Assembly: GCF_026016325.1 (NCBI RefSeq)
Contig: NZ_CP087203.1
Coordinates: 2,852,001 to 2,916,000, forward strand
Direction of reading: 5' to 3'
Length of the DNA stretch: 64,000 nt
From: Pseudomonas sp. B21-056
GTDB taxonomy: Bacteria; Pseudomonadota; Gammaproteobacteria; Pseudomonadales; Pseudomonadaceae
Shown: piece after piece, positions 1 to 8,319 of the stretch
Position numbering within the stretch: the stretch's first letter is position 1
Layout: each line of letters starts with the position of its first letter
Notes under the pieces: generated by a model
Seen by the model: only the letters and a program-made list of their open reading frames with translations
What the model was told of the DNA's origin: nothing
Database searches by the model: none
Program-made: the position numbers and the translations under genes

Positions 1-218
1 CTGATTTCGTCGGTTTGCTGAAGTCGGGCGCGACCCAATTGGGTGAGCAGACCGGGCAAGCCAGCGAGCTGCTGTCTGCTTATGCGTTGGGCGAAAACAT
101 TGCGCCTCACGATCTGGTCATGGCCATGGAGCAGGCGAAGCTGTCGCTGCAACTGGCTGTGGAAGTACGCAACCGTCTGGTAGATGCCTACCAGGAACTC
201 ACACGGTTGCAGATCTGA
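1..218 (+). CDS. fliE: FliE-like hook-basal body protein, 5' truncated by the window edge
   Basis: This is the C-terminal part of a FliE-type protein, which joins the MS ring to the rod of a flagellar basal body. The reading frame is open from the first full codon at position 3, so the true start lies to the left. The visible end, DLVMAMEQAKLSLQLAV then VRNRLVDAYQELTRLQI, follows the FliE C-terminal pattern of a helix ending in VRNKLVxAYQEIMxMxV. The stop is 3 bases before fliF, so it is the upstream member of the same operon. A type III secretion inner-rod protein is the alternative, but the FliE signature is much better. Confidence 0.8.
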   Translation, partial: DFVGLLKSGATQLGEQTGQASELLSAYALGENIAPHDLVMAMEQAKLSLQLAVEVRNRLVDAYQELTRLQI

Positions 219-221
219 CCC

Positions 222-1595
222 ATGGAGAATCAACCGGTGTCTTCGTTCCTCGCGGGTCGTACACGCATCTTTCTGATCGGCACCGTGCTGATTGCTGGCC
301 TGCTCGCCGCGTCGGTCTGGTGGGTATTGCGCCCGCAATACGTGGCCTTGTACCGCAATGCCGACGAAGCGTCCCAGGCTCAGATCCTGGCGACATTGAG
401 TCAGCGCCATGTGCCTTATCGGATCAATACGCAGCAGGGCGCGATCGAGGTTCTGGCCGATCACGCGGCCTCGGCGCGCATGTATCTGGCCGAGGCGGGT
501 ATTCCAACGCGAGGTGGCCCGGGGTTTGAATTGTTCGACAAGGCCGACTACGGCATGTCGGAGTTTAGTCAGAAGATCAATTACCAGCGAGCCATGGAGG
601 GAGAGTTGGCGCGCACGATCATGAGCATCTCCGAAGTGGAGTATGCCCGTGTGCACCTGACGTTCAAGAAAACCAGCCTCTACCAGCAGGCGGAAGAACC
701 GCCGAAGGCCTCGGTGATTGTGCGCCTGCGCGCCACGGGGACGTTGATGCCTCAGCGGGTCAGGGGTATCCAGCAACTGGTGGCGTCGGCGGTAGAGGGG
801 ATGACCCTTGAGCGGGTGTCAGTGCTCAATGAGGACGGGCAGGTACTCAGTGCTACCGATAGCACTGCGGCCGCTCCCGAACACTTGCAGTTGACTGCTC
901 AGGTCGAGCAAGCGTTGAAGCTCAAGGCCGAAGAGCTGTTGGCGCGTCCGCTCGGTCAGCATGGCGTCGATGTTTCGGTTCGGGTGCTGATGAACTTCGA
1001 CCGCGTCAAATCCATCAGCGAGCAACCGCTCACCAACAAAATACGTCGTGAAAAACGTACCGAGTCCACCGAAAACTCCAGCGGTGAGTCCACGAGCAAG
1101 CGCTTCCAGAACAATCGGGAAATCGATTATGAAGTGGGTAAGGCTCGTGCCGAAACCGAGCATGCGTCCGGCAAGATTGAGCGCATTACTGTCGGTGTAG
1201 TACTCAGCACCCCGGTCACGGACGCTCAACAGAAAGATATCCAGGCCTTGCTTGAAGCCGCATTGGGGCTGGACCTGAAGCGTGGCGATCGATTGGTGAT
1301 GGTGTATATCCCTGACATGCCCGTGCCGCAGGCTTCTGCTGTGGCGCAGGCATCGACAGAGCCCGCACCCGTGAGCCATGTCGAAGTCCCGGCACCCGTC
1401 AACGATGATCCCGCGTTGCCATGGACTCGCTGGCTGGGCATCGGATTAATGGTGCTCTTGGCTGTCATTCTTTTGTTCTGGGTGACAGGACGGCGCAGGA
1501 CAGTCTCTGTCCCCGCGACCGTGCCGCGACTGACGTCTGTCGAGCGTGAGCAACTGCTGGTCGATTTGCGCCGCTGGCTGTTGGAGGGGCGCTGA
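222..1595 (+). CDS. fliF: FliF-type MS-ring protein, short version
   Basis: FliF forms the inner-membrane MS ring on which the rod, export gate and rotor are built. The 457-residue product has an N-terminal membrane helix (about residues 16-36), YscJ/FliF ring-building domains (about 40-200), a FliF-specific third ring domain holding DYEVGKAR (about 310), a second membrane helix (about 402-422) and a 35-residue cytoplasmic tail. The DYEVGK block and second helix favour FliF over the secretion homologue SctJ. It is roughly 100 residues shorter than usual Pseudomonas FliF. The tail ends in REQLLVDLRRWLLEGR, which could still bind a FliG-like partner. Confidence 0.9.
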   Translation: MENQPVSSFLAGRTRIFLIGTVLIAGLLAASVWWVLRPQYVALYRNADEASQAQILATLSQRHVPYRINTQQGAIEVLADHAASARMYLAEAGIPTRGGPGFELFDKADYGMSEFSQKINYQRAMEGELARTIMSISEVEYARVHLTFKKTSLYQQAEEPPKASVIVRLRATGTLMPQRVRGIQQLVASAVEGMTLERVSVLNEDGQVLSATDSTAAAPEHLQLTAQVEQALKLKAEELLARPLGQHGVDVSVRVLMNFDRVKSISEQPLTNKIRREKRTESTENSSGESTSKRFQNNREIDYEVGKARAETEHASGKIERITVGVVLSTPVTDAQQKDIQALLEAALGLDLKRGDRLVMVYIPDMPVPQASAVAQASTEPAPVSHVEVPAPVNDDPALPWTRWLGIGLMVLLAVILLFWVTGRRRTVSVPATVPRLTSVEREQLLVDLRRWLLEGR

Positions 1596-1599
1596 CGTC

Positions 1600-2052
1600 A
1601 TGGAATTTTCAGAGCTTCGTAAAGCAGCAATCCGCCTTGCCTGTTCTCATGCCGAAGACCGTGACTGGATTCTCACGCGGCTGGAACCCGACGAGCGTCG
1701 CCAGGTTGAGGCGCTGTTGGAGGAGATCAACCTGCTGGGATTGACCAGCGATCCCTCCGTTGTCTCCGCCATGATGAGCGAATTAACGGTGGCACCGGCG
1801 ACGGTTCAGACGCCGCCCGACCACACACGGCTTAAATCCCTGCTCTCGAAAGCGACGCATCCCTTTTGGGGCGCGCTGGTACTTCAACTGGAAACACCAG
1901 CGGTACGCCGCGAAGTGCTAGGAGGGCTGGCCAACAGTGCCGATATCCGTCGATGGGACAGCAAGTTTGCCAAGCAGGTCCTGCCCCCGGCGCTGATGCG
2001 TAGTTTGAAAGCCCGGTTGGAAGCTCAGGAGGCGGGTGATGAGCGCTTATAA
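1600..2052 (+). CDS. Very short FliG-like protein
   Basis: The gene sits exactly where fliG belongs, between fliF and fliH, but encodes only about 150 residues instead of about 330. The N-terminal KAAIRLACSHAEDRDWILTR and LEPDERRQVEALLEE resemble the FliG N-terminal domain that binds the FliF tail. I see no EHPQ motif of the middle domain and no charged torque helix of the C-terminal domain that meets the stator. The ATG at 1600 follows GAGGGG at 1584-1589, and the end overlaps fliH by 14 bases, with no trace of a lost 3' part. It may be a stator-independent adaptor, comparable in place to SctK of type III secretion. Confidence 0.6.
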   Translation: MEFSELRKAAIRLACSHAEDRDWILTRLEPDERRQVEALLEEINLLGLTSDPSVVSAMMSELTVAPATVQTPPDHTRLKSLLSKATHPFWGALVLQLETPAVRREVLGGLANSADIRRWDSKFAKQVLPPALMRSLKARLEAQEAGDERL

Positions 2053-2779
2053 ACCGCCCGCGTCCTCGACGGTGTTGCGTCAGCCTTCGCAAAAACCGGG
2101 TATTCGACGTCTGCCCGGATTTGATGGCGACGTCCGAGCGAACATGCCGTTGAAGGAAGGGCGTCAACCAGATGCCAAGGCGATTCTACGAGAGACTTTC
2201 GCGCTTGAGTTTGCAGAAATCGAGCGTGAGTGCCGCGATAAAGCGATAGCGGAAGGGCTGCTGGAAGGTGGCAAACAGGCTCGTGCGCAACTGACCAAAG
2301 CCCTGGTTGAGCAGGAGCAGCAATGGCTGAAGAAGGAAGCCTCCTTGCGTGCCGCACTTGAAACGCAACGCCTTCACCTTGCTCAACTGGTCGAAGCGTT
2401 GGGCTTGCAACAGCAGCAATTGATGTCGGCCATGGAGCCCCTGGTCGGGCGACTGGCGCTGGCCGTGGTGACGCGCCTGCTGGGTCAGCATGACGACACG
2501 CACATGCTAGTTGCTGACCTGGCGAGGCGAGCGATCGATGAGTACAAATTGACCGAGCCTTTGCGCATTCGCGTCGCCCGCACCGATTATGAAGCGTTGC
2601 TTCGACTGGCACCGGATGATGCGTTGTTGCCGTCGTTTGTAGTCGATTCCCAGGCTTGCGCAGGCAGTTGTCTGATCGAGTTCGAGGGCGGCCGGCTGGA
2701 TGCGGGCGTGCACACTCAGTTGAGCAAAGCCGCGTCGGTGCTGACCGAACAAGGAGAGGGTCGTGTGGCAGGGGCTTGA
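2039..2779 (+). CDS. fliH: FliH-type regulator of the export ATPase
   Basis: FliH holds the export ATPase FliI at the C-ring and restrains it. The 246-residue product has the family layout: a variable proline-rich N-terminus, a long charged, Gln-rich helical region (about 50-130) and a compact C-terminal domain holding DLARRAIDEYKLTEPLRIRV. I chose the ATG at 2039, just after AGGAGG at 2028-2033, over the in-frame GTG one codon earlier. It overlaps both neighbours, which suggests translational coupling. Assignment rests on layout and position more than on strict motifs. Confidence 0.75.
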   Translation: MSAYKPPASSTVLRQPSQKPGIRRLPGFDGDVRANMPLKEGRQPDAKAILRETFALEFAEIERECRDKAIAEGLLEGGKQARAQLTKALVEQEQQWLKKEASLRAALETQRLHLAQLVEALGLQQQQLMSAMEPLVGRLALAVVTRLLGQHDDTHMLVADLARRAIDEYKLTEPLRIRVARTDYEALLRLAPDDALLPSFVVDSQACAGSCLIEFEGGRLDAGVHTQLSKAASVLTEQGEGRVAGA

Positions 2780-4109
2780 GAGTCGATTGCTGACACAGCT
2801 GGCCCAGACGCGCCTTTGCCGGCGCATCGGCCGTTTGAGCTCGATTCAGGGCATGGTGCTTCACGCGACCGGCCTGGACGCCCGGCTGGGTGAGTTGGTG
2901 GACATCCAGCCCGCCCAAGGCGGCGAGATTGTCGTGGCCGAAGTCGTCGGTCTACGCAGCGAATACACCTTGTTGATGCCTTACGCTCCGGTGGATGGCC
3001 TGTGCCTGGCCAGCGAAGTCCATCCCCGTGGGGCACCTTACACCGTTCCAGTGGGGGAGGGTCTGTTGGGACGTGTCCTGGATGCGACCTGTGAACCACT
3101 GGATGACCTGCCTGCCCCTGAAGGGTTGAAGCGGATGCCTCGTTTCGTGGCGCCGATCAATCCGCTGCATCGTTCGCCGATCAATACCACCTTGGTCACG
3201 GGCGTTAAGGCCGTCGATGTTTTCACGCCCCTTGGACGTGGTCAGCGGATTGGCATCTTTGCCGGCAGCGGCGTGGGCAAAAGCACCTTGCTGGGAATGA
3301 TGAGCAAGTATGCAGAAGCGGACGTGATCGTGATCGCCCTGATCGGTGAGCGCGGCCGTGAGGTAGGCGACTTCATTCGCGACAGCCTCGGGCCTGAAGG
3401 TCTTAAGAAAGCCGTGGTCATTGCTGCGGCCGCTGAGCAACCGGCCGTGCTACGGCGTCAGGCGGCCTACACCGCAACGACTATTGCCGAGTGGTTTCGG
3501 GCCCAGGGCAAGCATGTGCTGCTGATCATGGACTCGATTACCCGTTTCGCCCTGGCCCAACGTGAAATCGGACTCTCCACGGGCGAGCCGATGGGAAGCC
3601 GAGGCTACACGCCTTCGGTATTTGCCCTGTTGCCACCCTTGATGGAGCGAGCCGGTGCGTTGGAGGGGCAAGGTTCCATCACCGGGGTCTATACCGTGCT
3701 GGTCGAGGGCGACGATATGAATGAGCCGGTGGCTGACCATATGCGTGCCATTCTCGACGGGCATATCGTCCTGAGTCGCAGTGTTGCTGCGCGTGGGCAC
3801 TGGCCGGCCATCGACGTGCTGCATAGCATCAGTCGGTTGGCAGGCGCTCTGCACACCCGAGAGCAGAAAAGTCAGGTCGAGCGTCTTCGGTCGGCCCTTG
3901 GCACCTATCAGAACAGCGTGGATCTGATTGAACTGGGTGCCTATGAAAAGGGCTCTCAGCCCCTGCTGGACACAATGATCGAGTTGAAACCGGAGTTTGA
4001 CGGGTTGTTGCAGCAAACCCCCGAAGAGCATTTCCCGGCATCAAGTACCTGGAAAACCGTTCTCGAGTTGGTCCAGCGGCTGGGCAAGGGGGTGAGCAGT
4101 GCAAGATGA
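2763..4109 (+). CDS. fliI: FliI-type flagellar export ATPase
   Basis: FliI is the cytosolic hexameric ATPase that unfolds and delivers substrates to the flagellar export gate. The 448-residue product has the Walker A loop GSGVGKST (about residue 165), the Walker B region HVLLIMDSITRFALAQREIGLSTGEP (shown here in part as LLIMDSITRFALA) and the family signature PSVFALLPPLMERAG. Length and motifs are normal for FliI. The GTG start at 2763 lies a few bases after GGAGAGG and inside the end of fliH. The C-terminus overlaps fliJ. Confidence 0.93.
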   Translation: MWQGLESRLLTQLAQTRLCRRIGRLSSIQGMVLHATGLDARLGELVDIQPAQGGEIVVAEVVGLRSEYTLLMPYAPVDGLCLASEVHPRGAPYTVPVGEGLLGRVLDATCEPLDDLPAPEGLKRMPRFVAPINPLHRSPINTTLVTGVKAVDVFTPLGRGQRIGIFAGSGVGKSTLLGMMSKYAEADVIVIALIGERGREVGDFIRDSLGPEGLKKAVVIAAAAEQPAVLRRQAAYTATTIAEWFRAQGKHVLLIMDSITRFALAQREIGLSTGEPMGSRGYTPSVFALLPPLMERAGALEGQGSITGVYTVLVEGDDMNEPVADHMRAILDGHIVLSRSVAARGHWPAIDVLHSISRLAGALHTREQKSQVERLRSALGTYQNSVDLIELGAYEKGSQPLLDTMIELKPEFDGLLQQTPEEHFPASSTWKTVLELVQRLGKGVSSAR

Positions 4110-4560
4110 ACGACGCAAGTCACGACAACTGGATGCAGCGTCTCGTCTACGTGTCATGCAACGGGAGAAGGCAGAGCTCGCTTATGACCGCAGCCGTCGA
4201 GCGGTAGCACAGGCCGAGCGCCTCCTGAGTGAAGAGCAGCTTCGCTATGACAGCGTTCAGGCGAATTTCGAGCTGTTGGGGCGTATCGGCGCAATGCTCG
4301 ATCCTTCCCAGCATGAACAACGATTGCTGGCCCAGACAGCGGCCTTCCAGCGGCTTGAAGCGGCGCATAGACCCGTTGTGGAGGCGCGGCATTTGTCGCA
4401 TAGCGCCATGACCCAACTGCTCAAGTGCAAGGTTAACGAGGACCTGATCGACAAGGCCAAAGGTCGGTTGCAGGTACTGTTCGATCAGGCTGCGCATGAG
4501 CATGAAACCATCGACATTTTTGATGCGCAGCAGAGCCAGGGAGCGGGATATGGCCGTTAA
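4099..4560 (+). CDS. fliJ: FliJ-type export chaperone
   Basis: The 153-residue product is almost entirely charged alpha-helix, as expected for FliJ, the coiled-coil stalk that links the FliI hexamer to the export gate protein FlhA and recycles chaperones. It lies directly after fliI, overlapping it by 11 bases, starts with GTG, and has the usual length of about 150 residues. FliJ proteins are weakly conserved, so the call depends on the coiled coil, size and place. It overlaps the next gene by 11 bases. Confidence 0.75.
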   Translation: MQDERRKSRQLDAASRLRVMQREKAELAYDRSRRAVAQAERLLSEEQLRYDSVQANFELLGRIGAMLDPSQHEQRLLAQTAAFQRLEAAHRPVVEARHLSHSAMTQLLKCKVNEDLIDKAKGRLQVLFDQAAHEHETIDIFDAQQSQGAGYGR

Positions 4561-5323
4561 GGTTGGGGGATCGCTTTGGGCAGCGGCGGCTGATCAGCAA
4601 CGCCAACCTGTTCGCGAAGCGCAAGCCAGGGACTTTGAACGCAAGATCGGACTCGGTGATCATCCCCCCACGTCGAGCGAAAGCACAGGTCGGCAGCTAA
4701 ACGAGCAGAACCCCTCGAAGTACCGACTTCCCCATACGGAATTTTCCGAACTCGATCCAAGGCGGATCGTGCGGTCGGATTCGGGCGATGCCCCAAAGTC
4801 CAAGGCAGCAGGGACAGTGGAGCTATACGCGCTGGGTATACACGCAGGCCATCATCTTTCTTATCTGACTGATGGATTCCTGGCGGAGCAGGGCGCACGA
4901 GGCGTTATGCCGGCAGGGGCGGAGCAGAGTTCTCCAGCACTTTTGAGCTCTCTACTGATTACGTCGGCCAGTTCCTTTACGTCCAGTGAAGTCTTGATAA
5001 GGAATCCCTACGGCCAACCCGGCGAACCCGTTGGGCTCGAACCTCAAGAGGCTGGGAGTTCCGCAGGACGACAATTGTTGAGCTACCTGACATTGAAATG
5101 GCCGGACCGGCAGTTCCATTTCCTGCCTCGGGGCAAAGGCCTCGAGCTGGTTGTCCGGGACTATCAATTGTCGGCGCAAGAGCGCGATGAACTGATTGAC
5201 GAGTTATCTCGCCGAGCCTCGTCGATGCCCGAGCGTCCACAGCAGATTTGGCTCAATGGCCAGGAAGTCTGGCGCGCATCATCACTTTCGAACGATTACA
5301 CAGGTGGACATCATGGCTGTTGA
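4550..5323 (+). CDS. FliK-like hook-length control protein (by position)
   Basis: The gene occupies the fliK position between fliJ and flgD and encodes about 257 residues. The first two-thirds is low-complexity, polar and apparently disordered, as in the ruler part of FliK. The last about 75 residues are more ordered (PDRQFHFLPRGKGLELVV, then YQLSAQERDELIDELSRR) and could be the folded substrate-switch domain. I see no strong FliK motif, so the assignment is positional. The ATG at 4550 overlaps the fliJ stop (ATGGCCGTTAA); an upstream in-frame start is less likely. Confidence 0.5.
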   Translation: MAVKVGGSLWAAAADQQRQPVREAQARDFERKIGLGDHPPTSSESTGRQLNEQNPSKYRLPHTEFSELDPRRIVRSDSGDAPKSKAAGTVELYALGIHAGHHLSYLTDGFLAEQGARGVMPAGAEQSSPALLSSLLITSASSFTSSEVLIRNPYGQPGEPVGLEPQEAGSSAGRQLLSYLTLKWPDRQFHFLPRGKGLELVVRDYQLSAQERDELIDELSRRASSMPERPQQIWLNGQEVWRASSLSNDYTGGHHGC

Positions 5324-5735
5324 AGCGATTGGTAGTGAGCTGAGCACCACCACCTCGGAGTTGGCCCAGAGCCGTCTGGGACAGGAAGATTTCATCAAGT
5401 TGTTCTTGACCGAGCTGACATTCCAGGACCCGCTGGAACCCATCAACAACCGCGAGTTCCTGGCGCAGATGGCGCAATTCGCCAACCTCGAACAGACCCG
5501 GATCACCAACGAAAACACCAACAACCTGGTGTCCATGAATGCCACATCGCAGTCCCTGGGACTGCTGGGGCGTCAAGTTGAAGTCAGTACTACCACCGGT
5601 GGTTCAGTGATTGGTTCGGTGTCGGCGATTGCATTTTCGTCTACCGGCCCGGTGCTGTCCGTCAAGCAAGCCGATGGTTCAGTCCTGACGGATGTGCGTT
5701 TGTCTCAAATCAAATTGGTCAGGCAGGGGGCGTGA
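5313..5735 (+). CDS. flgD: FlgD-type hook-capping protein, short
   Basis: FlgD caps the growing hook and guides insertion of hook subunits. Residues 20-75 carry the FlgD N-terminal signature, with FIKLFLTELTFQDPLEPINN followed by REFLAQMAQFANLEQ. The C-terminal part (GLLGRQVEVSTTTGG onward) keeps only a short form of the hook-cap fold. The total of 140 residues compares with about 220 in most FlgD proteins. The ATG at 5313 lies inside the end of the fliK-like gene, with a GTGGA ribosome site just upstream. Its stop overlaps the flgE start. Confidence 0.88.
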   Translation: MAVEAIGSELSTTTSELAQSRLGQEDFIKLFLTELTFQDPLEPINNREFLAQMAQFANLEQTRITNENTNNLVSMNATSQSLGLLGRQVEVSTTTGGSVIGSVSAIAFSSTGPVLSVKQADGSVLTDVRLSQIKLVRQGA

Positions 5736-6913
5736 TGCTGCAAGCTTTCTTTAATGGAATGAGTGGCCTGTTTTCCTTCGCGAAGGGCCTGGATAACGTC
5801 TCCAACAACGTGTCCAACATGAACACGCCAGGCTATCGGGGCAGCGATACTTTCTATCGTGCCGTCAATGGACAGGACGGTCAGAGTTTCGGCTCGGGCA
5901 TTGCGGGCACGGAGGTGCGGATCAAGCCGGGCGAGAATCGTCAGACCGGAACCAACACCAATGTGGCAATCAATGGCGCGGGTTACTTCGTTGTGCGCGA
6001 TGAACATGGCGCCCTGTCGTATACCCGTGCCGGGCAATTTCAGATCGATAAGGACGGCTATCTGGTCGACACGATCAGCCAGCGTCGCGTCGCAGGCATC
6101 GACTCGGCCGGCAACCTGCGCGATATCAATATCCAGGGGCAGCGTACCCTGCCGCCGAAGGCAACCACTCGCATCGAAATGGTGGGGGCATTGGCCCGTA
6201 GCGGTGCTACGGATTCGACCCACCAGATCAGTTCGATCCAGGTGTTCGATGCCAGCGGTGGGACTCACACCTTGAGCGTCAAATTCGAGCCGCTGGCGAC
6301 GCCCGTCAATAGCTGGACCGTCACGGTATCGGATTCGAGCGGTGCGCAGTTGCAGACCGGTACCATCACGTTTGGCGCGGACGGCAGCCCCGTTGCCGGC
6401 TTCAATACCTTGTCCGTTCCGCTGACCAGCAACGGCGTGCTTCAAAACATCGTGCTGGATTTCGGTACGCCAGGAAGCTTCAATCTGGCCTCGCAGGTCG
6501 CCAGTGCCCCGAGCCATACGCTGGGCGCACGGGTCGTCGACGGCAGCGCGATCGCCGGCCTGAATACCTTTTCATTCGATGAGACGGGCATTCTCAAGTT
6601 TACCTACGCCAACGGTGAAAAACGTGACGGTAGTCAGCTGGCGCTGGCGGACTTTGCGGATGAAAGTGCATTGATCGCAGGGGCCAACTCGCTTTATCAC
6701 GCTCCCTCTTCCATGAAGGCTCAATTTGGTCGGGCTGGGGAAAAGCAGTTCGGTCGAATTCAGGGAGGGTACCTGGAGTTATCGAACGTCGATCTGGCCC
6801 AGGAGTTCGGCGACATTTTGATTATCCAGCGCGGATACCAAGCCAGCTCCAGGGTCATGACAGTTTCCAACGAGATGCTGGAGCAGTTGTACAACGGAAC
6901 GAGAGGGGGCTGA
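5735..6913 (+). CDS. flgE: FlgE-type flagellar hook protein
   Basis: This is the subunit of the hook, the curved tube exported through the basal body. The N-terminus holds the rod/hook/filament signature LDNVSNNVSNMNTPGYRG (residues about 20-37). The C-terminus holds the matching helix NVDLAQEFGDILIIQRGYQA then SNEMLEQL. The length of 392 residues suits FlgE better than the 250-260 residues of rod proteins FlgF and FlgG. The TGATG junction with flgD couples the two genes. An in-frame GTG at 5732 is a weaker alternative start. Confidence 0.87.
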   Translation: MLQAFFNGMSGLFSFAKGLDNVSNNVSNMNTPGYRGSDTFYRAVNGQDGQSFGSGIAGTEVRIKPGENRQTGTNTNVAINGAGYFVVRDEHGALSYTRAGQFQIDKDGYLVDTISQRRVAGIDSAGNLRDINIQGQRTLPPKATTRIEMVGALARSGATDSTHQISSIQVFDASGGTHTLSVKFEPLATPVNSWTVTVSDSSGAQLQTGTITFGADGSPVAGFNTLSVPLTSNGVLQNIVLDFGTPGSFNLASQVASAPSHTLGARVVDGSAIAGLNTFSFDETGILKFTYANGEKRDGSQLALADFADESALIAGANSLYHAPSSMKAQFGRAGEKQFGRIQGGYLELSNVDLAQEFGDILIIQRGYQASSRVMTVSNEMLEQLYNGTRGG

Positions 6914-6916
6914 CCG

Positions 6917-7654
6917 ATGAGGATGTTGGGTTTTGTCGGCACGACTCGCCTGCGCACTGCCTGTGATCGATTGCCTCCAGTCGTTCGGCATTGGTACGAG
7001 CAATGGTGCTTCAGTGATGGGCGCCATGCCTGTGAGGTGAGTTGTTCGGCGTTGAGCGATGCCCGTGAGGTGGCATCGAAGGAAGGATGGCTCTGTGCCA
7101 AATCAACCCCCGGAGCGATCAGCCTGGCGGGTGATTGGCGATCGATAGTATTCGGGCCTGTTTTTCATGACGTACCTGAAGATGAGAGCGCCAGATATCT
7201 GCTCCACGAAGCTCAACTGGCGTTGATCAACAACCTGCTCGAGGCCCTTGGGCAGAGCGGTGTTTCGCGCTTGGCAGCCGAACCATCCAGGCCATTTTCA
7301 GATGTGCTCAATGCTCAGGTTCTGCTGCAACTTCACGTGGGTCAGTTGACGCTGTCTTTGTTGCTGGACGCGGCATTGCTCAATGCTGAGCTTGAACAGT
7401 CAGTGCCTCGCAAGCCGCTGATCGAACGCAAGCAGGCATTGGGTAACGCCCGGGTAAAGCTATCTGTGCGTTTGCCCTTGGCGAGTCTCTCCATCGGTGA
7501 GATGAGAGACCTGCGTCCAGGGGATACCCTGCGGGCCAGCGCTTTGTTAGCTGATCCTGTCTCGTTACGAGTGGCCGACGGCCCCGTGGTGGTCAGCGGT
7601 TATTTGGCCAAACAGCACGACCAACTGGCCGTGCAGTTGATTTCCAATGAGTGA
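6917..7654 (+). CDS. Short FliM-like C-ring protein with a SpoA domain
   Basis: The gene sits where fliM belongs, ahead of fliN, but encodes 245 residues rather than about 320. The last about 80 residues (from VKLSVRLPLASLSIGEMRDL through VSGYLAKQHDQLAVQL) form a SpoA domain as in FliM, FliN and SctQ. The N-terminus lacks the EIDALL-type peptide through which FliM binds phospho-CheY, and no clear CheC-like middle domain is visible. In length it is closer to SctQ of type III secretion. It probably builds a cytoplasmic sorting or C-ring platform without chemotactic switching. Confidence 0.65.
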   Translation: MRMLGFVGTTRLRTACDRLPPVVRHWYEQWCFSDGRHACEVSCSALSDAREVASKEGWLCAKSTPGAISLAGDWRSIVFGPVFHDVPEDESARYLLHEAQLALINNLLEALGQSGVSRLAAEPSRPFSDVLNAQVLLQLHVGQLTLSLLLDAALLNAELEQSVPRKPLIERKQALGNARVKLSVRLPLASLSIGEMRDLRPGDTLRASALLADPVSLRVADGPVVVSGYLAKQHDQLAVQLISNE

Positions 7655-7669
7655 ACCAGGAGTTTGAGT

Positions 7670-7975
7670 GTGACTGCGACGGTAGATGCAATTGAGCTGG
7701 AAGAGGCCAGGGTAGTGGCCAATGATGAGATGTCGCCGCTGATCAAGCGTGACATGAACCTGATCAAGCATGTGGTCGTGGAATTGGTGGTCCAGATCGG
7801 TAACGCGTCAATGACGGTGGATGAGCTGTTCGCGCTCAAGGCCGGAGATGTCGTGAAACTGATGGAGCAGGTCCACGAACCGGCGTCCCTGTGCCTGGAT
7901 GGTAAACCGGTTGCCCGAGGCAATCTGGTGGCAGTCGACGACAATTTCGGCATTCAGTTGACGGAAATATTGTGA
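7670..7975 (+). CDS. fliN: FliN-type C-ring protein
   Basis: FliN forms the lower rim of the C-ring and helps dock the FliH-FliI export complex. The 101-residue product has the complete SpoA domain, with VELVVQIGNASMTVDELFAL, LKAGDVVKL and GNLVAVDDNFGIQLTEIL. That is the normal FliN pattern and size for a protein without a long N-terminal extension. I chose the GTG at 7670, about 7 bases after CCAGGAG, over a TTG at 7664 that is too close to the ribosome site. Its stop overlaps fliO (GTGA). Confidence 0.9.
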   Translation: MTATVDAIELEEARVVANDEMSPLIKRDMNLIKHVVVELVVQIGNASMTVDELFALKAGDVVKLMEQVHEPASLCLDGKPVARGNLVAVDDNFGIQLTEIL

Positions 7976-8319
7976 CGTCGGAAACCGTAGCCCAACCCCT
8001 GGCATTGCCGTTGCGCCAGGACGATCCGCTGTCACTGATGCTGATGATCAAGGTGATGCTGATCATGGTGTTGTTACTGGCGATCGCCTACGTAGCGATG
8101 CGTTGGTATGCCCGTCGCCATGTCGGAGCCACCGGAGCCTCCCCCGGCGCGGCTGAGCTGCAGTGTGTACGCGCATTGCGGTTATCGACCAAGACCAAGG
8201 TTTATCTGCTCAAGACAGAAACGTCGCAGGTCCTGGTCACTGAGTCGTCCAACGGAGCCACAGTGACCGTTCTGTCTCAACACGCCTCATCTTCTGCACC
8301 CTTGAAGTCTCCGATATGA
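7972..8319 (+). CDS. fliO: FliO-type export gate assembly protein
   Basis: FliO is a small membrane protein that helps FliP pentamers form during export-gate assembly. The 115-residue product has one membrane helix (about residues 20-45, LMLMIKVMLIMVLLLAIAYV) followed by a small basic cytoplasmic domain with LQCVRALRLSTKTKVYLLKT, the FliO fold. The GTG start overlaps the fliN stop and its own stop overlaps the fliP start (ATGA). The order fliN-fliO-fliP is the canonical flagellar one. Confidence 0.85.
   Translation: MTSETVAQPLALPLRQDDPLSLMLMIKVMLIMVLLLAIAYVAMRWYARRHVGATGASPGAAELQCVRALRLSTKTKVYLLKTETSQVLVTESSNGATVTVLSQHASSSAPLKSPI

Noticed and set aside
222..1595. Reading this gene as SctJ of a type III secretion system
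   Set aside because: It has the FliF third ring domain (DYEVGK) and a second membrane helix with a cytoplasmic tail, and flgD/flgE follow; SctJ is about half this size.
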